The notes under the pieces are model-generated. The model was not told where the DNA came from and did not search any database. It saw nothing but the letters and a program-made list of their open reading frames with translations. From an uncultured Lachnospiraceae bacterium (GTDB lineage Bacteria > Bacillota > Clostridia > Lachnospirales > Lachnospiraceae): a DNA stretch of 64,000 nucleotides. The translations under genes and the position numbers were made by a program. Shown piece by piece: positions 51,026-60,591 of the stretch. The stretch's first letter is position 1, and the number at the start of each line of letters is the position of its first letter. The stretch spans positions 16,147 to 80,146 of the forward strand of contig CANPOY010000007.1 of NCBI GenBank assembly GCA_947575805.1, in the 5' to 3' direction.

Positions 51026-53299
51026 TTATTCCGCTAAATACATCTTCAGTCCGTCTTCAATCTTTCCAATCGTTTCCTCCAGGGATTGGGTGTCTTTAAA
51101 ATATCCGTACAGGCAATCGTTCAATACCTCCTGTATCTTTACATCCTCCCTGATCGGGGTATCCAGAGCTCCGCAAATGTCAAGAAGCCGCCCGGCCGTC
51201 TCTTGGGAAAAGGCCTCACTCGTGAAATCTATAAAGCTTCCGTCGTCCGCCTCAAGCATAATAGCTGTCGTCATATTTGAACGATCCTTTTCCGCCTGTT
51301 TTTTCAGGGAATGACTGTTTACCGGAAAACCTTCGTTATGGTCTATATCCTGAACCTCCTGGGACAGCGCAAACCGCAGAAAATCCCTGGCAGTATCCTT
51401 GTTTTGACTCTTCGAACAGATACCCATCTGACCGGACGGTGCAAAGCTATTTTCAAAGACAGTAAAATCCCCCTTGATATAATTCACAATAGACATAGGG
51501 AATATACAATTTGCAAAGCCCGCTGCGCCGTTTACGGCAAACTTCGCCTGCGCGGCAAGCTCCCACATGCCATAACTGACTCCGTTTTCTGGTCGTTGGT
51601 CAATAATGCCGCAGTTATCGGCAATAGCTTTCAGATACTCCAGATATTTTCCCAGTGTCTCTTTATCCAGCTGTTTATCACGGACAATCCTGTTACAAAA
51701 ATAAGGATAAAACAGCTCTACCAGCTCCGCCGTCGTCTTGTCGCCCATATAACTATAATCTGTCTGAGAAAGAAACTTTGCCAGAACTTCCATGGAACTC
51801 ATACTTTCCACGGGAATATCCCGCCCCATCGCCAGATCAAAGCTAAACTGCAGGGGTACTACATACCGTTTGCCATCCTCCCTCACGTAGCAGCTCATAA
51901 TATTAGTCAGCAGGTCTCCGCTTTCTTCCAATGGTTTCACCACATCGTCAATATTTTCCAACAGGCCCTTGGAAATATAGGAATCCATATTTAAATGATC
52001 CAGCGACAAAATATCCGGCGACTCGTCACCTAAAAGCATAGTATTCAGCTTTTTGTATATGGTATCGTAATCCGGCGTTTCGTAATAATGCAAAGGGTAC
52101 TCGCTTTCTATCTCGATCATTACTTCGGGATGCGCCTTATGATACATGATTGCCGCCTGATTGAGCAGAGAGCTTTCATAGACCGTATACAGTCTCAGAA
52201 CCTGTGTTACTTCCGAAACTGCATTGGGATCATACTCGTAAAATTTCAGCTTTTGTCCCGTCTCCGATTGGAATAGCCCATAAATGCCGCCGTTTTCCAG
52301 AGCCGCAAAGCCCACACACCAGCAGTCTGACATGGAAAATTCCGTCTCCATACCCGGAATCAGCTCTTTCCACTCTCCTTCCGGCTCACCGCCCGGAAAC
52401 CGGAAAATACCGTCCTTGCCGGCAGCAATGAGCGTACCGTCCTTTAAAGCATCCAGAAAAAAGCTTCCGCTACCGCCAAAGCTCACTCCACCTTCATCGG
52501 CTCCGCCTGCAGGAAATGAAAGCAGCTGTGCACCCTCTTTACTGCCGCCCCTCCGCTTTTCAATCTGAACGTTTTGACCTTCCGAGAAACATAGATAAAT
52601 ATTTTCCCCATCGGTTATCATATCGGAATCATAAAAAGTGTTGTCATTGGACTCGCTTTCCAGCACGGTGCCGTCCTGTCCTGACAATATATCCACAAAA
52701 TCATAGGAAAGAACCGCCAGATTACCATTGTCCAGCACCGCCAGCCCCTGAATCATCTCATAGCTGCCCCAGGCATCACTACGGACAGTCCATTTTTCCG
52801 GAGTGATTTCTTCCGCCCCGTGATCCGTTTCCTTCCACAGATGTCCCCGGATGGAATCATCCTCTGCCGAAATATATGCGATGTAAAGATATTGCATTCC
52901 GTCGGCACTCTGGGCCAGCCTGGTCTTAATCCACTGCTCGTCCGGCAGTTCTATGGTCTTCAGCCAGTCTTTGGTTACCTCCGTAAAAGTACCGTCCTCA
53001 TAGGCCCACTCCCCCAGAAGGGCTTTCCCATCCTCGTCCTTCGCGGCGAACAGGTGCAATGTGTCATCCTTTGCATACATCTGTGTGACATCCCACCCGT
53101 CCAGCTCCTCGGGCAACGCTATCGATTTCTCTACATATCTGCCTTTCTCTTTCTCCGTCTGCTCTGACACGCCGCCGCTACCCGAGCCCGGCAGGCTTCC
53201 TTCTTTCGTTCCGTCCTTTCCGCAGGCCCCCAGCATACCTGCAAAAAGTCCCAGCGCCAGAAATGCTGCCAGTAGTTTAGCGCATTTTTTCTTTTTCAT
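51026..53299 (-). CDS. Extracellular solute-binding lipoprotein with long N-terminal extra domain
   Basis: 757 aa; lipobox LGAC; C-terminal family-1 SBP-like region (LNTMLLGDESPDILSLDHLNM..., DTARDFLRFALSQEVQ). Confidence 0.85.
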   Translation of the reverse strand: MKKKKCAKLLAAFLALGLFAGMLGACGKDGTKEGSLPGSGSGGVSEQTEKEKGRYVEKSIALPEELDGWDVTQMYAKDDTLHLFAAKDEDGKALLGEWAYEDGTFTEVTKDWLKTIELPDEQWIKTRLAQSADGMQYLYIAYISAEDDSIRGHLWKETDHGAEEITPEKWTVRSDAWGSYEMIQGLAVLDNGNLAVLSYDFVDILSGQDGTVLESESNDNTFYDSDMITDGENIYLCFSEGQNVQIEKRRGGSKEGAQLLSFPAGGADEGGVSFGGSGSFFLDALKDGTLIAAGKDGIFRFPGGEPEGEWKELIPGMETEFSMSDCWCVGFAALENGGIYGLFQSETGQKLKFYEYDPNAVSEVTQVLRLYTVYESSLLNQAAIMYHKAHPEVMIEIESEYPLHYYETPDYDTIYKKLNTMLLGDESPDILSLDHLNMDSYISKGLLENIDDVVKPLEESGDLLTNIMSCYVREDGKRYVVPLQFSFDLAMGRDIPVESMSSMEVLAKFLSQTDYSYMGDKTTAELVELFYPYFCNRIVRDKQLDKETLGKYLEYLKAIADNCGIIDQRPENGVSYGMWELAAQAKFAVNGAAGFANCIFPMSIVNYIKGDFTVFENSFAPSGQMGICSKSQNKDTARDFLRFALSQEVQDIDHNEGFPVNSHSLKKQAEKDRSNMTTAIMLEADDGSFIDFTSEAFSQETAGRLLDICGALDTPIREDVKIQEVLNDCLYGYFKDTQSLEETIGKIEDGLKMYLAE

Positions 53300-53588
53300 C
53301 TCCTGTTGCTCCTTTACTCAAATCTATCGTTATGTCCATAGGATAACAGGGAAATGTCAAGCCCTTGTGTCCGACATGTGCCTAAGTTGTAAAATAATTC
53401 ACCAGTACAGCCATTCTATGCGCAAAGGCAGCCGCGGCGGCGGTAAGCGCCCGCAGGAGCGTGACTATGCAAATGGCGTTGCCAAACGGATCCGGCGGCT
53501 AATGAATGGCATGGCTGAAGCGTATTGACTAATTTTGGTTTGTGCTATATTGTTTTAAATAACCTGAAAAAAGAGGGAGGCGAAAACT

Positions 53589-54242
53589 TTGTCAAATATT
53601 CTGATCGTGGAGGACGATGGGGCCATAGCGGATCTAATCTGCATGAATCTGGAATCGGATGGCTATCACTGTACTTGTGCCCGGGACGGCCTGGAGGGTA
53701 TGCACTCGCTGGAACAGGGAGGCTTTGATTTGATCCTGCTGGATATTATGCTGCCGGAACTTGACGGTTATACTTTACTGGATTATATCAAGCCTACGGG
53801 GACGCCGGTGATTTTTCTCACCGCCATGGGCGCCGTGGAGGATCGGATCAGAGGACTAAAGGCCGGTGCCGACGATTACCTTACTAAACCTTTCCAGGTC
53901 GGGGAGCTGCTGGCCAGGGTGGAGGCTGTGTTGAGGAGGCGAAAGCCTGACAGCGAACAGCTCCGGCTGGGAGACGTCACCCTCCGTCTGGATTCCAGGC
54001 AAGTGGAAAAAAACGGATGCCCCGTTTCACTTACCGCCAAGGAATTCGACCTTTTGGCGGAGCTTATACAAAACAAAAACGTGGCTCTTCACCGGGATCG
54101 CCTTTACGAAAAGGTATGGAAGGAGCCCTTTGTAGGGGAAACACGGACCCTGGATTCTCATATTCAGCGGCTGCGCAAAAAGCTGGGCTGGGAAGATCGA
54201 ATTAAAACCATCTTTCGCATAGGCTACCGCCTGGAGGGATAA
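53589..54242 (+). CDS. OmpR/PhoB family response regulator
   Basis: MSNILIVEDDGAIADLICMNL...LILLDIMLPELDG; winged helix SHIQRLRKKLGWEDRIKTIFRIGYRLEG. Confidence 0.95.
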   Translation: MSNILIVEDDGAIADLICMNLESDGYHCTCARDGLEGMHSLEQGGFDLILLDIMLPELDGYTLLDYIKPTGTPVIFLTAMGAVEDRIRGLKAGADDYLTKPFQVGELLARVEAVLRRRKPDSEQLRLGDVTLRLDSRQVEKNGCPVSLTAKEFDLLAELIQNKNVALHRDRLYEKVWKEPFVGETRTLDSHIQRLRKKLGWEDRIKTIFRIGYRLEG

Positions 54243-54243
54243 C

Positions 54244-55812
54244 ATGAAACTTTTCACGAAAATTTTTCTATTGGGCACGCTGGTATTCGGCCTCGCTTTT
54301 TCTGCCGCAGGATACTTTCTGCTTCACTATTCTTTGGAAAGCAGCCTGGCCAGGGAGTCCGAATTTGCCTTAAAACAGTATCAATATGATAAATTTACCG
54401 TCCTATCCGCTATGCTGACAGCTACTTCCATCACGTTTACTCTGGAGCAAAATAATGAATTAATGTCGACAAATTATATGGCCTATACCATACAGAATTC
54501 TGCTTTGCAGGAATTTATCATACAGGATAAGCATCCGGAAGCAGGATTGTTTGAAACTCTGGCTTCGGAGCTCAGCGTTCCCGCAGCTTTTTACGGAGAA
54601 AACGGATCTCTCCTGTACTCCGCTTTTCCGGAACCGGGTTCCGACTTTGTGGACACCCTCACAGAGAACGCCCATACCTGGCAGTTTTGCACCAATGGGG
54701 ACGGCGGCTCTATCCTGGTCGGCAGCGCCCTGCGCCTGGAAAATATATCCGAAGCCAAAGACGACGGGCAGCTTCTATACTTTATTACCCAATGGGACAT
54801 CAGCAAAACCCTTGCACAGCAGAATATACTACGGCAATATTTTTTGCGCTGTTATCTGGTTGCCATGACGGCAGGGATGGTAATTTTAATACTTTTGTCA
54901 GCCTTCCTCACCCGCCCACTGAACAAAATGTCCGGCGTTGCCTGCAGAATGGCAGAAGGCGATTATCGGGAAAGGCTTTCCCGGAAAGGAAGGGACGAAA
55001 TCGGCATTCTGGCAGAAAGCTTTAATCGGATGGCAGATGCCGTGGAGGAAAAGATTGACCAGCTTGCAAAAGGCGCTCGGGAAAAAGAGGACTTTGTAGC
55101 AAATTTTGCCCATGAGTTAAAGACTCCCCTCACTTCCATCATTGGCTATGCGGATACAATATACCAGAAGGAACTGTCCCGGGAAGAGACCCGCAAGGCC
55201 TCCTGGCATATCTGGAACGAAGGTCTGCGTCTGGAAGCCCTCTCTCTGAAACTGATGGAGCTCACTGTACTGGGAAGTCAGGATTTCCCTCTCACGGAAC
55301 TGCCTGCTGACGAGCTGCTGCAGGATGCGGCGGAAGGCCTGGCCCCTCTTTTTACGGAGAAAAAAATCGACTTTCAGCTTCAGGCGGAACATTCTTATGT
55401 ATTGGCGGACTATGATCTCTTAAAAACGCTGCTGATCAATCTGGCAGATAACTCCATAAAGGCAGGCGCCACCCGCATAGACCTGTCTGGTCAGACAGAC
55501 GAAGCAGGAAAGCGTTATCTTATCCGGGTCAGGGATAACGGCTGCGGTATGGAGCCGGAGGAGCTTTCCCGAATCACAGAGGCCTTTTACATGGTGGACA
55601 AGGCCCGCTCCAGAAAGCAGCACGGCGCCGGGCTTGGACTTGCCCTTGCCGACAAGGTTGCAGCGCTGCACGGAGACAGGCTTTATTTTGAAAGCCGGGT
55701 GGGGGACGGTACCACAGTGAGCTTTTCTCTTGACATTCCGCCTGAGAATCCGAAGGCTTCGGGCAGTACGGCTGCTGACGGTGGCCCTGCGGAAGAGGAA
55801 ATGATAGTTTAA
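54244..55812 (+). CDS. Sensor histidine kinase (HAMP, HisKA, HATPase)
   Basis: NFAHELKTPLTSIIGYADTIY, HGAGLGLALADKVAALHGD; two TMs. Confidence 0.95.
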   Translation: MKLFTKIFLLGTLVFGLAFSAAGYFLLHYSLESSLARESEFALKQYQYDKFTVLSAMLTATSITFTLEQNNELMSTNYMAYTIQNSALQEFIIQDKHPEAGLFETLASELSVPAAFYGENGSLLYSAFPEPGSDFVDTLTENAHTWQFCTNGDGGSILVGSALRLENISEAKDDGQLLYFITQWDISKTLAQQNILRQYFLRCYLVAMTAGMVILILLSAFLTRPLNKMSGVACRMAEGDYRERLSRKGRDEIGILAESFNRMADAVEEKIDQLAKGAREKEDFVANFAHELKTPLTSIIGYADTIYQKELSREETRKASWHIWNEGLRLEALSLKLMELTVLGSQDFPLTELPADELLQDAAEGLAPLFTEKKIDFQLQAEHSYVLADYDLLKTLLINLADNSIKAGATRIDLSGQTDEAGKRYLIRVRDNGCGMEPEELSRITEAFYMVDKARSRKQHGAGLGLALADKVAALHGDRLYFESRVGDGTTVSFSLDIPPENPKASGSTAADGGPAEEEMIV

Positions 55813-55832
55813 CAACATACGGAGGTACCTTT

Positions 55833-56696
55833 GTGAAATTGCAGAAAATACAACAAACTTCAACAAAAAGGTCCGGCGGATATTTCGTCAATTTTCTGGG
55901 AATTTTGGCCGCTCTGGCTATTGCCTTTGGCGGGCTTTTTCTGGTACAGGGCGGACTGGCCCGGGAGGAGGAAAAGCTTATGGCTGCCGGCGGTATGTTG
56001 GAACTGCCCCCCCCAATAACGGAAATAGAAATAACGGACACCGGGGATACCATCATTAATACTCTGCTGACAGAAGAAGAGCTATTGCAGGTTGCCGCAA
56101 GTCTGACACCACCGGTGGACGTCCGTCTCCATGAACCTCTTCAAGGACAGCTTTCCATGTCTCAGGCTGTGGAATGCGCTCAGACCTGGCTGGAGGATTT
56201 TATGATGCCTCTTCTGGGAATATCCGGCCCTTCCATCGCACAATACAGGACAAACTGCTACCTCTGGACACCGGAAACGGGGAAATCGGATCAGGAGGCC
56301 CAGCCCTGGCTCAGTTACTGGTCCGTGAGCCTGAGCAATCAGGAAATAGAGGCTTCTTTCCTTCTGAATGCGGTAAGCGGTCAGGTGCTGGATGTTTTGG
56401 TAGGCTGTACCGCTCCTGTGGAGCATCAGGATCAAGAGGATCTGATCGAACTTTTTGACGCGTACACTTCTTATTTTGGTGAGTATGGTAATCATTCGAT
56501 TATTTTCAATGGCGAGAGCGATTTCGGAGCTAAAAAGCTGCCCTGGTATCAGCCTATCGGCGACAATGGGCTCTATACCGTCATGATGGCAAGCAGCACC
56601 ATATCGATGAGCCGGGGTGCCGATTCGAATACCCTGGTGTCTCAGGAGCTCTTTTCCATACATCTGTATCTGAGCCTGGACTCGAAAGAAGAATAA
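55833..56696 (+). CDS. Single-pass exported protein of unknown function
   Basis: 287 aa, one N-terminal TM; directly downstream of the two-component genes. Confidence 0.75.
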   Translation: MKLQKIQQTSTKRSGGYFVNFLGILAALAIAFGGLFLVQGGLAREEEKLMAAGGMLELPPPITEIEITDTGDTIINTLLTEEELLQVAASLTPPVDVRLHEPLQGQLSMSQAVECAQTWLEDFMMPLLGISGPSIAQYRTNCYLWTPETGKSDQEAQPWLSYWSVSLSNQEIEASFLLNAVSGQVLDVLVGCTAPVEHQDQEDLIELFDAYTSYFGEYGNHSIIFNGESDFGAKKLPWYQPIGDNGLYTVMMASSTISMSRGADSNTLVSQELFSIHLYLSLDSKEE

Positions 56697-56781
56697 GCGG
56701 CTGATTGAAACCTGCGCTTGAAAAGCTTCTTTCAAAATGTTAGGATGAACTTACGTCTAAAAAAAGGAGTAAATTGGTAAT

Positions 56782-57174
56782 ATGAGCTATATTCAGCATA
56801 AATCAGAGGAATCTCTGGAAGATTACCTGGAAGCAATACTTGTCTTGAGCAGGCGGCTTTCAGACGTTCGTTCTATCGATGTGGCAGGCCAACTGGGCTT
56901 CTCAAAGCCCAGCGTAAGCGTTGCCATGAAAAATCTGCGGAATCGCGGATATATTACTGTCTCGGAGGACGGTTATCTGCTTCTGACAGACCAGGGAAAA
57001 AAACTGGCGGAAAATATTTATGAACGCCACACCTTGCTGACGGACTGGCTGATTCATCTGGGTGTTGACCCTGAAATTGCATCCCGTGATGCCTGCAAAA
57101 TGGAGCATGACATTACTCCGGAAAGCTATGAAGCTATGAAAAGGTATATTTTACCGCTTTTAAAGAAGGATTAA
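56782..57174 (+). CDS. DtxR/MntR family metal-dependent regulator
   Basis: 130 aa; SLEDYLEAILVLSRRLSDVRSIDVAGQLGFSKPSVSVAMKNLRNRGYI, RHTLLTDWLIHLGVDPEIASRDACKMEHDITPESYEAM. Confidence 0.93.
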   Translation: MSYIQHKSEESLEDYLEAILVLSRRLSDVRSIDVAGQLGFSKPSVSVAMKNLRNRGYITVSEDGYLLLTDQGKKLAENIYERHTLLTDWLIHLGVDPEIASRDACKMEHDITPESYEAMKRYILPLLKKD

Positions 57175-57185
57175 TCCGCCAGTAC

Positions 57186-57371
57186 CTATTTATTCTTTTC
57201 ATGACAGGATGCCCCCATGGGACAGTCAGCACATCCACACCCACAGGAAGACCTCCCTTTCTTTTTGTTGCGGATCATGCTGACAATAATTACGGTCACC
57301 ACCACAACCAGGATCGCGCTGACGATAATAGTTGCCATATTTTCCATAAACCATCCCCACATGCAAAACAC
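57186..57371 (-). CDS. FeoB-associated Cys-rich membrane protein
   Basis: 61 aa, one TM then KKKGRSSCGCGCADCPMGASCH; downstream of feoB. Confidence 0.85.
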   Translation of the reverse strand: MFCMWGWFMENMATIIVSAILVVVVTVIIVSMIRNKKKGRSSCGCGCADCPMGASCHEKNK

Positions 57372-57396
57372 CTCCTGTTGTCGTTTCCAATTTCCT

Positions 57397-59604
57397 TCAT
57401 GCTGCCCTGGATCCGGACATCCCGGATACCCCTGCAGTCAGCCTGGCAGTTTCCCTGCAGGGCCTGCACAGCATATAAATGAATCCCGCCAGTACTGCAA
57501 TGGCCGCTATCAGACCAATCATATCAGGATTACCGGTAACAGCCGAACCAATCTGATAGACCATCAAAGATACCGCATAAGCCAGCCCACACTGATAGCC
57601 AATGGCGAACCAGGTCCATTTCGCATTGTTCATTTCCCTCCTGATTGCACCGATAGCTGCAAAACAAGGTGCACACAAAAGGTTAAAGGTCAGGAAGGAG
57701 TAACCGGCGATCCTGCTAAAGTTGCCGGCGATCTCAGGCCAACCGCCGGGATACAGGACACCCATAGTGCCCACAATATTTTCTTTTGCCACCAGCCCGG
57801 TTATAGAGGCCACTACGGCCTGCCAGTTTCCCCAGCCCAGCGGAGAAAAGATCCAGGCAATTGCGTCCCCTACAGCCGCCAGAATTGACTGATCCATCTC
57901 TTCCTCTCCCAGCATTCGAAGGCCTTGCGCGGAAAAACCAAAATATGTAGCAAACCAAATCAAAATAGTAGAAAGCAGGATAATTGTACCGGCCTTCCGG
58001 ATAAAGGACCAGCCCCGTTCCCACATGGACCGCAGAACGCTGCCCACAGCAGGCATATGATAAGCGGGAAGCTCCATGACAAAGGGCAGCGGTTCACCGG
58101 AGAACATCTTCGTCTTCTTCAGTATGATGCCGGAGATAATGACAGCCAACATTCCCACAAAATATGCAGAAGTAGCTACCCATGCAGAACCGCCGAAAAC
58201 AGCTCCCGCCACCATGGAGATAAACGGAACCTTTGCACCACAGGGAATAAAGGTAGTGGTCATAATTGTCATTCTGCGGTCGCGCTCGTTTTCAATAGTC
58301 CTGGAAGCCATGATTCCGGGAATGCTGCAGCCTGTGCCGATCAGCATCGGAATAAATGACTTACCGGAAAGACCGAATTTGCGGAAAATACGATCCAGCA
58401 CAAAGGCAATACGTGCCATGTAGCCGCAGGCCTCCAAAATGGCCAGAAGCAGGAACAACACCAATATCTGCGGCACAAAACCCAGGACTGCACCCACACC
58501 GGCAACGATACCGTCATTTATGAGTCCTGCCAGCCAATCCGCGGCGCCCGCCGCTTTCAACCCCGCTCCCACAAGCACCGGAATACCGGGAACCCAGACA
58601 CCAGCCGCCGCTTCTCCGTTTGCCGCGGTACCAATGCCAAACAGATACCAGCCGTCGCCAAACAACCCCTCATTGGCCCAGTCCGTAGCAGCGGCGCCCA
58701 CTGTTACCATGGAAATATAATACACTAAAAACATAACCGCCGCAAATATGGGCAGGCCCAGAAAACGATTGGTAACGATTCTGTCAATCTTATCAGAGGT
58801 AGAAAACTTTCCGACAGACTTCCTGTACAGACATTTCCTGATCATCTCTCCGATATAAATATATCTTTCATTAGTGATGACGGATTCTGCATCATCGTCC
58901 ATCTCTTTCTCCACTGCCGCAATATCTCCTTCGATACGGGAGCATACAGCCGGATCCAGGCCCATCTGCTCCAGCACTTTGTCGTCTCTCTCAAACAGCT
59001 TGATCGCATACCATCTCCGCTGCTCTTCCGGCATATTATGCACTGCTGCTTCCTCAATATACGCAAGAGCGTGCTCTACCGGGCCGGAAAAGGTGTGCAT
59101 GGGAACGGTTCTGCCGCTCTTCGCCGCATCCACGGCAGCCTCCGCCGCTTCCGTCACGCCGGTGCCTTTCAGCGCGGAAATCTCCACTACCCTACAACCA
59201 AGCGCCTTTGACAGCCCTGCCGTATTGATCTTATCACCGTTTTTCTGCACTACATCCATCATATTGACAGCCACCACCATGGGAATCCCCAGCTCCGCCA
59301 ACTGTGTGGTCAGATACAGGTTCCTCTCCAGGTTTGTGCCGTCAATTATATTCAAAACCACATCAGGACGCTCTTGAATCAGATAATTTCTCGCCACCAC
59401 TTCCTCCGGTGTGTAAGGAGACAGGGAATAGATTCCGGGAAGATCGGTAATCGTAATACCCTCATGCTTTTTCAGCTTTCCTTCTTTCTTTTCCACCGTA
59501 ACCCCAGGCCAGTTGCCCACAAACTGGTTGGATCCGGTCATGACATTGAACAGCGTCGTCTTACCACAATTCGGGTTACCTGCAAGGGCAATTCGCAAAC
59601 TCAT
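57397..59604 (-). CDS. feoB: Ferrous iron transport protein B
   Basis: 735 aa; GNPNCGKTTLFNVMTGSNQFVGNWPGVTVEKKEG, DLPGIYSLSPYTPEE, GTGCSIPGIMASRTI. Confidence 0.96.
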   Translation of the reverse strand: MSLRIALAGNPNCGKTTLFNVMTGSNQFVGNWPGVTVEKKEGKLKKHEGITITDLPGIYSLSPYTPEEVVARNYLIQERPDVVLNIIDGTNLERNLYLTTQLAELGIPMVVAVNMMDVVQKNGDKINTAGLSKALGCRVVEISALKGTGVTEAAEAAVDAAKSGRTVPMHTFSGPVEHALAYIEEAAVHNMPEEQRRWYAIKLFERDDKVLEQMGLDPAVCSRIEGDIAAVEKEMDDDAESVITNERYIYIGEMIRKCLYRKSVGKFSTSDKIDRIVTNRFLGLPIFAAVMFLVYYISMVTVGAAATDWANEGLFGDGWYLFGIGTAANGEAAAGVWVPGIPVLVGAGLKAAGAADWLAGLINDGIVAGVGAVLGFVPQILVLFLLLAILEACGYMARIAFVLDRIFRKFGLSGKSFIPMLIGTGCSIPGIMASRTIENERDRRMTIMTTTFIPCGAKVPFISMVAGAVFGGSAWVATSAYFVGMLAVIISGIILKKTKMFSGEPLPFVMELPAYHMPAVGSVLRSMWERGWSFIRKAGTIILLSTILIWFATYFGFSAQGLRMLGEEEMDQSILAAVGDAIAWIFSPLGWGNWQAVVASITGLVAKENIVGTMGVLYPGGWPEIAGNFSRIAGYSFLTFNLLCAPCFAAIGAIRREMNNAKWTWFAIGYQCGLAYAVSLMVYQIGSAVTGNPDMIGLIAAIAVLAGFIYMLCRPCRETARLTAGVSGMSGSRAA

Positions 59605-59625
59605 GTACTTTTCCTCTCTTTCCTG

Positions 59626-59850
59626 TTATATTTCGACTTCAATCATTTCTGCGTCGGCTTTTCGGAGGGAAAGCTCATAGCCGCGGACCGTTATCTCTAT
59701 GGGATCTCCCAGAGGTGCAATCTTACGGACCTGTACATCCACACCCTTTGTCAGTCCCATGTCCATGATACGGCGTTTGACAGCTCCTTTTCCGTGAAGC
59801 TTCACGACACGTACCTTGTCGCCCACCTTCGTCTGTTTCAATGTTTTCAT
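59626..59850 (-). CDS. feoA: Ferrous iron transport protein A
   Basis: 74 aa FeoA/SH3-like, GDPIEITVRGYELSLRKADAEMIEV. Confidence 0.92.
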   Translation of the reverse strand: MKTLKQTKVGDKVRVVKLHGKGAVKRRIMDMGLTKGVDVQVRKIAPLGDPIEITVRGYELSLRKADAEMIEVEI

Positions 59851-59896
59851 TTTTTCTTTTTCCCCCTGTCTTATAAATTTTGCCGCCTGATGCAGC

Positions 59897-60109
59897 TCAA
59901 ACCATAATCTTCTGCGCCATCTCCCTGCTGACCGCGATACGGGATTCTTTCACATTTACAATGATATTGCCGCCAATGATACTTACCACCGTGACCACCC
60001 CTCCCACGACGAAGCCCAGAACCTGAAGATATGCTTTAACCTCCTGCCTGCCTCCGATCCTTTTAATAGTGTTTACTTCTCCTACTTCTGCTAATGTAAG
60101 TGGCATCAT
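59897..60109 (-). CDS. Second FeoA-domain protein
   Basis: 70 aa; MPLTLAEVGEVNTIKRIGGRQEVKAYLQVLGFVVGGVVTVVSIIGGNIIVNVKESRIAVSREMAQKIMV. Confidence 0.88.
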   Translation of the reverse strand: MMPLTLAEVGEVNTIKRIGGRQEVKAYLQVLGFVVGGVVTVVSIIGGNIIVNVKESRIAVSREMAQKIMV

Positions 60110-60142
60110 TATTAGTTTTCCCTAACTCCTTCACAATCTTCT

Positions 60143-60160
60143 AGTTAGTGTTAGCTAACT
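60143..60160. promoter_or_regulatory. DtxR-like operator in feo promoter
   Basis: AGTTAGTGTTAGCTAACT just downstream of a minus-strand promoter (TTGACA, 17 nt, TAATAT). Confidence 0.6.
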
Positions 60161-60241
60161 CTTGTATTATATTATGACACGGGCATATCTTTGTCAATAC
60201 TCCTCGAGTCAATTTCGGCAAATTCGTCAAGCCTATCAATT

Positions 60242-60259
60242 GGTTAGTATATACTAACC
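60242..60259. promoter_or_regulatory. Second DtxR-like palindrome
   Basis: Perfect 18-bp palindrome GGTTAGTATATACTAACC. Confidence 0.6.
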
Positions 60260-60362
60260 TTAGATTTGTGCATATTTCCTAAAATTTACAAATTGTTACT
60301 TATAACCCGTTGCTATATATACAACAAATACATAAAGTTTAAATACAAACATTAGATGGGAG

Positions 60363-60584
60363 GTGTCTGCCATAACTATTCAGATTGCATTTGGCCAGAA
60401 AATACAGGCACTACGCAGGGAACGCGGATTAAGCCAGGAAAAATTTGCTCTTTTGATCGGAATGGATCGGACTTATTATGCCTCTGTGGAATCGGGAAAA
60501 AGAAATATATCCATTTGCAATATTCAGAAAATAGCAAACAGTCTTGAAATCACTCTGGAAGAATTATTTCAAAACATTGGATAA
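60363..60584 (+). CDS. XRE-family regulator, probable restriction-modification controller (C) protein
   Basis: 73 aa HTH; FGQKIQALRRERGLSQEKFALLIGMDRTYYASVESGKRNISICNIQKIANSLEITLEELF; directly upstream of the REase gene. Start uncertain (GTG overlaps GGGAGG). Confidence 0.8.
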   Translation: MSAITIQIAFGQKIQALRRERGLSQEKFALLIGMDRTYYASVESGKRNISICNIQKIANSLEITLEELFQNIG

Positions 60585-60591
60585 GGAAAAA

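Noticed and set aside
53418-53528. 36-aa Arg-rich ORF MRKGSRGGGKRPQERDYANGVAKRIRRLMNGMAEAY
   Set aside because: No Shine-Dalgarno and no recognised family; may be a relic, not supportable as a gene.
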